Part shown: positions 1-5,423 of the stretch, in pieces
How positions within the stretch are numbered: the stretch's first letter is position 1
How the letters are laid out: each line of letters starts with the position of its first letter
Assembly (NCBI GenBank): GCA_005776735.1
Contig: SXOM01000397.1
Location: 1 to 5,904 of the forward strand
Source: Pseudomonadota bacterium
Lineage (GTDB): Bacteria > Myxococcota_A > UBA796 > SXON01
Reading direction: 5' to 3'
DNA length: 5,904 nt
Notes under the pieces: model-generated
The model's input: only the letters and a program-made list of their open reading frames with translations
What the model was told of the DNA's origin: nothing
Databases searched by the model: none
Made by a program: the position numbers and the translations under genes

Positions 1-33
1 CCCGCCCACCCAGACCGGTTCGAAGTTCGACAT
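1..33 (-). CDS. Possible 5' end of an unidentified minus-strand gene (partial)
   Basis: An ATG at 33-31 on the minus strand opens a frame reading MSNFEPVWVGG to the window edge. Upstream on that strand, GGTGAG lies 7 nt before the ATG. It matches the GGTGA part of the extended Shine-Dalgarno sequence and supports this start. An in-frame GTG at 45-43 is an alternative start. The frame would run in the same direction as the radical SAM gene, 331 bp downstream of its stop. Eleven codons are too few to assign a family, and I do not recognise the product. The call rests only on the start codon, the ribosome-binding site and a natural-looking residue mix. The competing plus-strand frames through this stretch continue into antisense sequence and do not end like a gene. 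Confidence 0.3.
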   Translation of the reverse strand, partial: MSNFEPVWVGG

Positions 34-176
34 CGCCACGCTCACCAATCCCGCTCGGAGTTCGGCGCCGCCCCGCTCGCCGAGCGTGGCCGGTGCAGCA
101 AGCTCCTCGCGGTTCGGCGTCCTGCCGATGTGCCCAACGCCGCCGCGGGTGGCCGGTTCGGTGACGCGGCGGGTGA

Positions 177-264
177 CGGGTCGGGTGGAATTGGCCGAGC
201 GGAGCGCTGGGTCGCCGCTTGCGGCGACCCAGCGGGGGAGCGAGCGCCAATTTCACCCGGCCCG
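177..264. repeat. 88-bp two-tier inverted repeat (long hairpin element)
   Basis: The inner arms 205-218 (CGCTGGGTCGCCGC) and 221-234 are perfect 14-bp reverse complements separated by TT. The outer arms 177-195 (CGGGTCGGGTGGAATTGGC) and 246-264 pair over 19 positions. Seventeen are Watson-Crick and the other two are T181/G260 and G188/T253, which would be G-U wobbles in a plus-strand RNA. Between the tiers are unpaired segments of 9 nt (196-204) and 11 nt (235-245), both rich in GAGCG. The whole would fold as a 33-bp cruciform or RNA hairpin with one internal loop. No T-run follows on either strand, so it does not look like an intrinsic terminator. It could be a dispersed intergenic palindrome (REP or MITE-like), a structured transcript or a protein-binding element. 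The structure is directly visible; its role is unknown. Confidence 0.85.
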
Positions 265-334
265 GCAGGACCCGGGGGTGACCTCGTCCCTCCCCGCCTC
301 GTCGAGCGTTTGGCCCCCCGAGAGACGCCGACCC

Positions 335-348
335 GCGCCCCGGGGCGC
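335..348. repeat. 14-bp perfect GC palindrome
   Basis: GCGCCCCGGGGCGC is a perfect self-complementary sequence without a spacer, lying 17 bp downstream of the radical SAM stop codon on that gene's strand. It is pure G/C in a GC-rich background, so chance is a real explanation. With no loop and no following T-run, it is not a standard terminator. Confidence 0.4.
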
Positions 349-364
349 CGCGTCGTGCCCGGCC

Positions 365-1852
365 CTACCTGACGATCTGCTGCGCCCCGTGGTCCGCGCG
401 GATGTCGGCGAAGTCCTTGATGTGGCCCCAGATGGCGGTGACCCCGCGGCGCATGTAGTCCAGGTCGTCGATCGACTGCAGGTTGCGGAGCTGGTGCGAC
501 AAGAACTTGGGGTGCATGTACAGCTTGTAGAACTGCCCTGCCATCTGCACCACCTGCTCCTGGTTCATGTCGGTCAGGACGCAGGCGGGCTCGGTCATGT
601 CGTACCGATCGTAGTCCTTGGGGTCGAAGCGGATCCAGCCCATGTCCTGGCACAACTTGAACAGCGGCGTGCCCGGGTACGGCATCACCACCGTCGCCTG
701 GAGGTGGTGCGCGTAGCCTTCGTGCATCAGGTACTTCGCCAGTCGGAGCGTCTCGTACGCGTCCTCCTTGGTCTCCCACGGGTAGCCGACCATCATCGTC
801 AAGTGCGGCTGGAGGCCGGCGGCCGACGCCATCTTGCAGCCCTCGACGATCTGCTCGCGGGTCAGCGACTTGTCGAGGATGTCGATCGTCCGCTCCGACG
901 CGCTCTCGATCCCGAGGATCAACTTACGGAAGCCCGCCTTCTTCATCAGGTGGACGTTCTTCTCGGTGAAGTAGTCGAAGCGGAAGTTGCAGTCGAAGAC
1001 GACCTTCTCGTTGATCTTCCGATCGATCATCTCGTTGCACAGGCGGGTGAGCCAGTTCCCCGTCGGCAGCGCACCGGTGTCGTCGAAGATGTTCTTCGCG
1101 CCGTGGCGGGCGATGAGCATCTCCATCTCGTCCGCGAGGCGCTCCGGCGAGACCGTGCTGAACTTCGGGTACGTCACCGTCCACGAGCAGAACGTGCACT
1201 TGCCGTACGGGCAGTCCCGCCCCGCCATCGTCCACAGAAACGGTAGTCGATACTTCCACTTTTCGAAGTACAGGTGCGCGTTGGTGAGGTCGCGGTCCCA
1301 GAACGGCAACGACTCGAGCGAATACTGCGACTTGTACGGGCCCGAATCGTGGATGCTCCCGTCGTCGGCCTTCCACCAGATGCCGCTCTCGAGCGCCTTG
1401 CCTTCGCTCAGGTACCACACGATGCTGCGCAGGCTGAAGTCGTAGTCGCCGCCGGTGATGCAGAAGTCGGTCTGGGACAACTCCAGGCTCTCCGCCGGGT
1501 TCCCGGCGATGTGGTCGCCGAAGAGGACCACCTTGCATCCCGGCGCAGACGCCTTGAGCCGGTCGATGATCTTCCAGTGCATGCGCACCACCGGCGACTT
1601 GGTCTCCATCGCGATGAGCTCGGGCTGGAAGTCGTCGACGATACGGTCGAACTGCGCCCACGACTTGCGCTCCGCGATGCAGTCCACCCAGACCACCTCG
1701 TGCCCCATGCTCTGCAAGAGCGTGGCCGCCGACGCGGGGATGCACGGGTACAGGTAGCTCGGCTCGGTGAACCACTGGAACTGGCGGTTCTGGGTGAGCA
1801 TCGGGCTCCCCTTGGCGGACTCGATCGGGGGATAGGCCACGAGCACGCGCAT
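365..1852 (-). CDS. B12-binding-domain radical SAM protein
   Basis: This 495-aa protein has the architecture of the cobalamin-binding radical SAM family (HpnJ/BchE-like superfamily). Residues 1-150 form a Rossmann-like B12-binding region, opening MRVLVAYPPIES, with FGDHIAG at 111-117 where relatives have a GGxHxT-type motif, and ITGGDYDFSL near 132-141. The radical SAM core follows. Its cluster cysteines are C214, C219 and C222 in DCPYGKCTFCSW, giving CX4CX2C rather than the usual CX3CX2C. Further typical motifs are DDTG (257-260), GIESASERTIDILDKS (314-329) and PYPGTPLF (391-398), then a helical C-terminal tail. Members use a 4Fe-4S cluster and S-adenosylmethionine for radical chemistry, often methylation or ring rearrangement in lipid, tetrapyrrole, antibiotic or cofactor synthesis. 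The substrate here cannot be read. The ATG at 1852 is preferred: GGAG lies 6 nt upstream, and the family N-terminus begins there. The frame stays open to 2056 but would overlap folB. The gene is less GC-rich than its neighbours. It is divergent from folB and may be monocistronic. Confidence 0.95.
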   Translation of the reverse strand: MRVLVAYPPIESAKGSPMLTQNRQFQWFTEPSYLYPCIPASAATLLQSMGHEVVWVDCIAERKSWAQFDRIVDDFQPELIAMETKSPVVRMHWKIIDRLKASAPGCKVVLFGDHIAGNPAESLELSQTDFCITGGDYDFSLRSIVWYLSEGKALESGIWWKADDGSIHDSGPYKSQYSLESLPFWDRDLTNAHLYFEKWKYRLPFLWTMAGRDCPYGKCTFCSWTVTYPKFSTVSPERLADEMEMLIARHGAKNIFDDTGALPTGNWLTRLCNEMIDRKINEKVVFDCNFRFDYFTEKNVHLMKKAGFRKLILGIESASERTIDILDKSLTREQIVEGCKMASAAGLQPHLTMMVGYPWETKEDAYETLRLAKYLMHEGYAHHLQATVVMPYPGTPLFKLCQDMGWIRFDPKDYDRYDMTEPACVLTDMNQEQVVQMAGQFYKLYMHPKFLSHQLRNLQSIDDLDYMRRGVTAIWGHIKDFADIRADHGAQQIVR

Positions 1853-1857
1853 GGAAC

Positions 1858-1900
1858 GCTCCGAAGGGACGAAGTTGACCCAGGGCGGGCGGTTCGTCAA
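1858..1900 (-). promoter_or_regulatory. Candidate promoter and RBS for the radical SAM gene
   Basis: On the minus strand, TTGACG (1900-1895) matches a sigma-70 -35 box. A 17-nt spacer follows, then CAACTT (1877-1872), a poor -10 that keeps only the A at position 2 and the T at position 6. A start about 7 nt on would leave a short leader containing GGAG (1862-1859), 6 nt from the ATG. The spacing is right and the -35 is good, but the -10 is weak, so this is a tentative call. Confidence 0.28.
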
Positions 1901-1916
1901 CGGCGGGCTCCCGCCG
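1874..1916. promoter_or_regulatory. Inverted repeats in the divergent intergenic region (possible operator)
   Basis: GTTGAC (1874-1879) and GTCAAC (1896-1901) are perfect inverted 6-mers. Their centres are 22 bp apart, about two helical turns, as expected for a dimeric regulator's half-sites. The right half-site overlaps the proposed -35 box of the radical SAM gene. Directly adjacent is a 7-bp hairpin, CGGCGGG (1901-1907) with CCCGCCG (1910-1916), which has only a 2-nt spacer. Either could regulate one or both divergent genes. The half-sites are short, so chance is not excluded. Confidence 0.3.
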
Positions 1917-1984
1917 CGCGCGGTTGCGCTACCGATCGGGGGTCGGCGCGGCACGGGGGAAAGGGCGGCGATACAACGGCGGCC

Positions 1985-2359
1985 ATGCTCGACCGCGTCC
2001 ACGGCACCGGCTTCTCCTACGACGTCCGCATCGGCTTCCACGAGTTCGAGCGGCACATCCGGCAGCGCATCGTCATCGACTTCGAAGCCGAGACCGACTG
2101 GCGCGAAGCGGCCCAGGCCGACCGCGCCAAGGACATCGTCGACTACTACGAGGCCAACCTCCGCATCGGCCGCCTGATCGAGCAGAAGGAGTACCGCCTC
2201 ATCGAGGCCGTCGCCGAGGAGGTGGCCCGGCTCCTCATCCTCGAGTTCCCCATCGACCGGGTGCGCGTGCGCGTCACCAAGGCGCCCTTCGACATGCCCA
2301 ACGTCGGGAGCGTCGCGGTCGAGTGTTGGCGTGCGCGCGCCGACTTCCCTGGCGCATGA
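1985..2359 (+). CDS. folB: Dihydroneopterin aldolase
   Basis: This 124-aa protein has the length and pattern of FolB. FolB cleaves 7,8-dihydroneopterin to 6-hydroxymethyl-7,8-dihydropterin and glycolaldehyde in cytoplasmic folate synthesis, and forms octamers of a T-fold subunit. Aligned by eye to the E. coli enzyme, the catalytic and pterin-anchoring residues are present: E22 (IGFHEFER), Y54 (IVDYYEA), E74 (YRLIEAVAEEVARLL) and K99 (VRVTKAP). Some FolB relatives also epimerise or oxidise the substrate, which sequence alone cannot exclude. The ATG at 1985 fits the family N-terminus. The upstream sequence offers only a weak GGCGG as ribosome-binding site, and TACAAC at 1972-1977 could be a -10 box giving a leaderless or nearly leaderless message. 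The stop codon overlaps the next gene's start (ATGA at 2356-2359), indicating translational coupling with the RibD-type reductase. Confidence 0.95.
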   Translation: MLDRVHGTGFSYDVRIGFHEFERHIRQRIVIDFEAETDWREAAQADRAKDIVDYYEANLRIGRLIEQKEYRLIEAVAEEVARLLILEFPIDRVRVRVTKAPFDMPNVGSVAVECWRARADFPGA

Positions 2360-3027
2360 GCGGCCGCCTCCGCGTCATCGGCAACACCGCCACCGCGCTC
2401 GACGGGCGCATCGCGACCGCCGCCTACGACCACTTCGCGCTCGGGACGTGGCGCGACCGCGCCTACATGAGCGTCCTGCGCGCCCGGGCCGACGCCGTGC
2501 TCGTCGGTGGGCGCACCTTCCGCAACTGGCCGCTTCCCCTGGTGCCCGACCCCGAGGCCATCGCCCGCCTGCGCGCCGAGCACTTCTTCGATTGCGACAC
2601 CCCCGATCTGCACGACCGCACCTGGGTCAACGCGATCGTGACCCGCACGCTCGACCTCCCCGCCGCCCCGCGGTTCTGGGGCGACCCTCGGGTGCGCCCC
2701 CGCGTGTACGCGCCCACGGGGGGCGCGGTGGCCAGCCTCGTCGTCGGCCCGACCGATCCGGCGCACGTCGCCGCTGACCTCGCCAGCACCGGGGTTGAAA
2801 CCCTGTTGTTGGAGTGTGGCGGCGACCTGATGGCGCAGTGGCTCGCCGCCGGCCTGGTCGACGAGCTCTACGTCACGCTCTGCCCGCTCGTGCTCGGTGG
2901 CCGGGGGGCGCCGTCGCTCGCCGACGGGCCGGGGTTTGCCTACCGGGACGCCCCGCGCCTGCGCCTGCGGCACGCGGTGCCCGTCGGGGACGAGCTGTTC
3001 CTCCGGTACGAGGTTGACAAAGGGTAG
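2356..3027 (+). CDS. Stand-alone RibD C-terminal-type (DHFR-fold) reductase
   Basis: This 223-aa protein matches the RibD C-terminal reductase family, which shares its fold with dihydrofolate reductase and uses NADPH. Visible motifs in order are ALDGRIAT (14-21), the substrate-side N-terminal loop; RARADAVLVGGRTFR (42-56); NAIVTRTLDLP (92-102); and LLLECGGDLMAQWLAAGLVDELYVTL (150-175), the nucleotide-binding and LVDEL signature, followed by PLVLGGRGAPSL. The N-terminal zinc deaminase domain of bifunctional RibD is absent, so this is a reductase only, about the length of archaeal single-domain pyrimidine reductases. Candidate substrates are the riboflavin-pathway diaminopyrimidine, a dihydropterin, or dihydrofolate as a DHFR substitute. 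Overlap with folB (ATGA) favours a pterin or folate role, but that is inference. One departure is ECGG where many relatives have EGGG. It converges with the minus-strand group across a 63-bp gap (3028-3090), which shows no clear intrinsic terminator. Confidence 0.92.
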   Translation: MSGRLRVIGNTATALDGRIATAAYDHFALGTWRDRAYMSVLRARADAVLVGGRTFRNWPLPLVPDPEAIARLRAEHFFDCDTPDLHDRTWVNAIVTRTLDLPAAPRFWGDPRVRPRVYAPTGGAVASLVVGPTDPAHVAADLASTGVETLLLECGGDLMAQWLAAGLVDELYVTLCPLVLGGRGAPSLADGPGFAYRDAPRLRLRHAVPVGDELFLRYEVDKG

Positions 3028-3090
3028 CGAGGCCCGAGGCGCGTGTGCGTCGCCGGTCGCTCCCGCTCCCCCGATTCCGGCCGCGGTCGG

Positions 3091-4011
3091 CTACGGCGCC
3101 CGCCAGGCGCCGGCCGCTTCGACCGGTTGGCCCACCGACGTGAGCGCGGCCGCCACGGCTTCGAAGCGCGCACCTTCCAGCGCGCCCACCCCCGCGGTCC
3201 CGGTCACGAACGGGCGCTGCCGCTCGGTGACACACCCGATGCGGTCGGGCCCCATGTCGGGGTTCAGTCGGGTGATCTCCGCGTTGGCGACGGTCGGGTC
3301 GTCCAGGTAGTGCGACCACCCCTGCCGGGTGGCCTCGACCCAGGCGGCGACCCAAGGCGCGCCGGCGTCCGCGCCGCGGACCGCGGCGAGCGAAGCGTAC
3401 GGGTTCCACCCCGCGTCCCGCGCGGGCAAGAAGGCGACCGCGAGCCCGAGGGCCTCGGCGCCGCAGGGCTCGCTGGTGACGTAGGCCTGCTGCGCGAGCG
3501 CGGTGTCCTGCGCGAACGCGCCGAGGCCCCCGGTGGTGGGCCGGAGCTCCACCTTGCCCTCCCACCCGAACTTCGCCCAGACGAACTGCTGGAACGGGGA
3601 CCCCGCCTCGGCCGCCACGGGGCCCCGGACCTCGGCCCACGAGGTGGGCCCCGGGACGTGCACCAACAGGCCCACCGGCGAGTCCTGGAACCCCGCGAAC
3701 ACCGCGACCGCGTCGAGCCCGCGGGCACGGCGTACCAGGAGGTCGTCGGCGCCGGTGAGCGCGACGTCCGCCTTGCCCGAGGCGAGGAGCTCGAGCACCG
3801 GAGCGCCGGGCCCGCCGGGCAGGAGGCTGACCTCCAGGCCGGCATCGCGGTACAAGCCGCGCAGCGCCGCGTCGTAGAAGCCGCCGAACTCCGGCTCCGG
3901 GTACCAGTTGAGCGCCACCGTGACGGGCCGCAGGGCGACCTCGGGCGCGGGCGGCGGCGGGTCGGACCCGCACGCGGCGAGCCAGGACAAGAGCATCAGT
4001 CGAACTTCCAT
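3091..4011 (-). CDS. NMT1/THI5-family substrate-binding lipoprotein
   Basis: This 306-aa protein resembles periplasmic solute-binding proteins of the NMT1/THI5 group, which includes ThiY (formylaminopyrimidine), RibY (riboflavin) and SsuA-like sulfonate binders. The short export signal MEVRLMLLSWLAAC ends in a lipobox (LAAC), so C14 would be lipidated and the protein membrane-anchored. A Pro-rich spacer follows. The family signature is VTVALNWYPEPEFGGFYDAA at 30-49, then GLYRDAGLEVSLLPGG (52-67), LASGKADVALTGADDLL (76-92) and QQAYVTSEP (174-182), where relatives have a binding-site NEP-type motif. The ATG at 4011 overlaps the upstream gene by 16 nt. An ATG at 3996 (TGATG overlap) is possible but leaves an 8-residue, uncharged signal, so 4011 is preferred. 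No ABC permease or ATPase gene is in the window, so the partner transporter is elsewhere or lies outside the window. The ligand is undetermined; a vitamin or vitamin precursor is the family-based guess. Confidence 0.88.
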   Translation of the reverse strand: MEVRLMLLSWLAACGSDPPPPAPEVALRPVTVALNWYPEPEFGGFYDAALRGLYRDAGLEVSLLPGGPGAPVLELLASGKADVALTGADDLLVRRARGLDAVAVFAGFQDSPVGLLVHVPGPTSWAEVRGPVAAEAGSPFQQFVWAKFGWEGKVELRPTTGGLGAFAQDTALAQQAYVTSEPCGAEALGLAVAFLPARDAGWNPYASLAAVRGADAGAPWVAAWVEATRQGWSHYLDDPTVANAEITRLNPDMGPDRIGCVTERQRPFVTGTAGVGALEGARFEAVAAALTSVGQPVEAAGAWRAP

Positions 4012-5423
4012 CCGACGCCGCCCCACGCCGCGTACAACGGGAGCGGTTCGAAGTCGGGGGCGTCGCCGCTCCGCGGTTGGACCACGCCCGCACCGTACAC
4101 GAGGTTGGCGACGAGCTCCAGGTCGCCGGTCACCGGGACGCGACCTTTCACACCCACCCCGAGGTACCACGGGAAGAGCGGGCCGACGGTGGCCTGCACC
4201 CACGGCAGGCCGACGCCCAGGTGCGGGTACACGAACGTGCCGACGTCGGCATCTCCCGACGGCAACGTGTGGTGCTCGCCGGTGGCGAGCATCAAGGCGG
4301 CACCGGCGGACGCCGCGAACCAGCCCGAGCGGAGCTGCACGTCGGCCGCCAACGCCGGTGTGGCCGCGTTGACCGTGGCCTCGGTGTACGGCGCGCCCGC
4401 GTCGATGTTCTGGAGGAAGAAGTCGCCCGTCGACAACCAGCCGGCGCCCGCGCCCACGTGGACGCTCAGCGGGGACGCCGTGACCGGGCGCGGCGGCGCG
4501 GCCACCGCTTCGCCCGCGCCGCGGTCGACCCGCCACACCTTGGGCTTTCCCCGCGCGGGCACCGCGAGGTACACCGGCTCCTGGGCGCCGCGAATCGGCA
4601 CCATCGCGGCCTCGGGCACCGCCCACCCGGCCGCGTTGCCGCGGGCGAGGGCCACGAGGGCGTCCCGCTCGGTGGGGCCGAACGGCGCTTCGGCCTTGAG
4701 CGTCGCGCCTTCGCCGAGCGCCGCGTCGCCTGCGAGCAGCTCGACGTCGCCGGCGCGCACCGACACGAAGTGCCGGCCCGGGACCAGGAGCGTGCGCGAG
4801 CCAGGGGCCTCGCCCACACGCCGCCCGTCGAGCCACACCTCGGCGCCGGCGGCCAGCCGGCCGATCTCCATCGACGCGGCCGGCATCGCCGCGATGAGCG
4901 CGCGGATGCCGTCGTAGTTGAGGCGCTGCGGCTTCTCCGGGATGTCGGCCTCGGGCGGGGCGGCCGTGCCGCGCAACGCCACTGCGTCGGCCCAGGCGGC
5001 GACCACGATGGCCGGCCCCACGTTGCGCACGTACGGCAACGACGCGGGCTCGAGGCCGAGCTTGTCGCCGAAGTAGCGGTGCACCGCGTTGCCCTGGAAC
5101 AACAGCGCCGACCAGTACAGGTCGGCCTCGGCCTCGGAGCGCAGGCGGGTGACATCGGCGGTGGCCTTCTGCAGCCGCGCCATGATCTGCAGCTCCCCGT
5201 CGAACTCGGTGAGCAGCGGCCGCACCGCGGTCAGCTCGGCGCGCAACGTGTCGATGGCGGCGCCACCGTCGTCGGCGGGGGCGGCCATCAGCGCGTCGAG
5301 CGGCGCTTCGTTGGCGCCGGGCACGCGCTGTTGGGCGGCGTCACGGTCGGCCGGCGTCGGCGGCTCCACCCAGTAGATGCGGTCTGCCCAGGCCAGGCCT
5401 GCGCAGAGGAGGACTAGCGGCAT
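3996..5423 (-). CDS. Exported PEGA-domain protein with predicted C-terminal outer-membrane beta-barrel
   Basis: This 475-aa protein has no named function that I recognise. The N-terminus MPLVLLCAGLAWA-D looks like a short cleavable signal peptide (AWA before D14). Residues about 55-150 are Ala/Leu-rich and helical, with LYWSALLFQGNAVHRYFGD at 102-120. Residues about 185-247 look like a PEGA domain (AAGAEVWLDGRRVGEAPG near 191-208, then LLVPGRHFVSVRAGDVELLAGD). PEGA domains are small beta folds common in envelope and surface proteins. After a linker, residues 318-475 show repeated amphipathic strands with aromatic girdles (PLSVHVGAGAGWL, WFAASAGAALMLATG, YLGVGVKGRVPV, ending GGVGWKFD), consistent with an outer-membrane barrel of about eight strands. 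The start at 5423 overlaps the upstream gene's stop by 10 nt, and the stop at 3996-3998 lies within the start region of the solute-binding lipoprotein gene. All three genes are therefore probably co-transcribed and translationally coupled. Barrel topology is inferred from pattern only. Confidence 0.8.
   Translation of the reverse strand: MPLVLLCAGLAWADRIYWVEPPTPADRDAAQQRVPGANEAPLDALMAAPADDGGAAIDTLRAELTAVRPLLTEFDGELQIMARLQKATADVTRLRSEAEADLYWSALLFQGNAVHRYFGDKLGLEPASLPYVRNVGPAIVVAAWADAVALRGTAAPPEADIPEKPQRLNYDGIRALIAAMPAASMEIGRLAAGAEVWLDGRRVGEAPGSRTLLVPGRHFVSVRAGDVELLAGDAALGEGATLKAEAPFGPTERDALVALARGNAAGWAVPEAAMVPIRGAQEPVYLAVPARGKPKVWRVDRGAGEAVAAPPRPVTASPLSVHVGAGAGWLSTGDFFLQNIDAGAPYTEATVNAATPALAADVQLRSGWFAASAGAALMLATGEHHTLPSGDADVGTFVYPHLGVGLPWVQATVGPLFPWYLGVGVKGRVPVTGDLELVANLVYGAGVVQPRSGDAPDFEPLPLYAAWGGVGWKFD

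Larger units (their letters stand above)
34..364. other. 331-bp intergenic region with no convincing gene
   Basis: The stretch between the radical SAM stop codon and the possible gene start at 33 has no credible coding sequence. Open frames cross it on both strands, but they give low-complexity Arg/Pro/Gly/Ala translations and run into antisense of the radical SAM gene. It holds a large imperfect inverted repeat (177-264), a 14-bp palindrome (335-348) and several GGGTGACGGG-like direct repeats around 161-187. I see no tRNA, no T-tract terminator and no clear sigma-70 promoter. At 331 bp it is long for this otherwise tightly packed window. Confidence 0.6.

Noticed and set aside
16..32. A tRNA T-loop-like sequence (GGTTCGAAGTTCG)
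   Set aside because: No matching T-stem, acceptor stem, anticodon arm or cloverleaf can be assembled around it.
177..264. The large hairpin as a Rho-independent terminator
   Set aside because: No T-tract follows the stem on either strand, and the stem is much longer and more complex than usual.
1..372. A plus-strand open frame from the left edge to a TGA at 370-372
   Set aside because: The translation is low-complexity Gly/Ala/Arg/Pro, spans the inverted repeat and ends inside the antisense of the radical SAM gene; no domain is recognisable.
1853..2056. N-terminal extension of the radical SAM frame to 2056
   Set aside because: It would overlap the folB start, its translation is unlike the family, and a good ribosome-binding site with a canonical B12-domain N-terminus lies at 1852.
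3028..3090. A bidirectional terminator in the convergent gap
   Set aside because: Only an imperfect GC-rich dyad around 3071-3090 is present, with mismatched arms and no T-run.
3043..4917. A 624-codon plus-strand open frame, and others such as 86-1246 and 4077-5417 (+)
   Set aside because: They lie antisense to genes with recognisable domains, give Arg/Pro/Ala/His-rich low-complexity translations, and arise from strong G/C bias at third positions.
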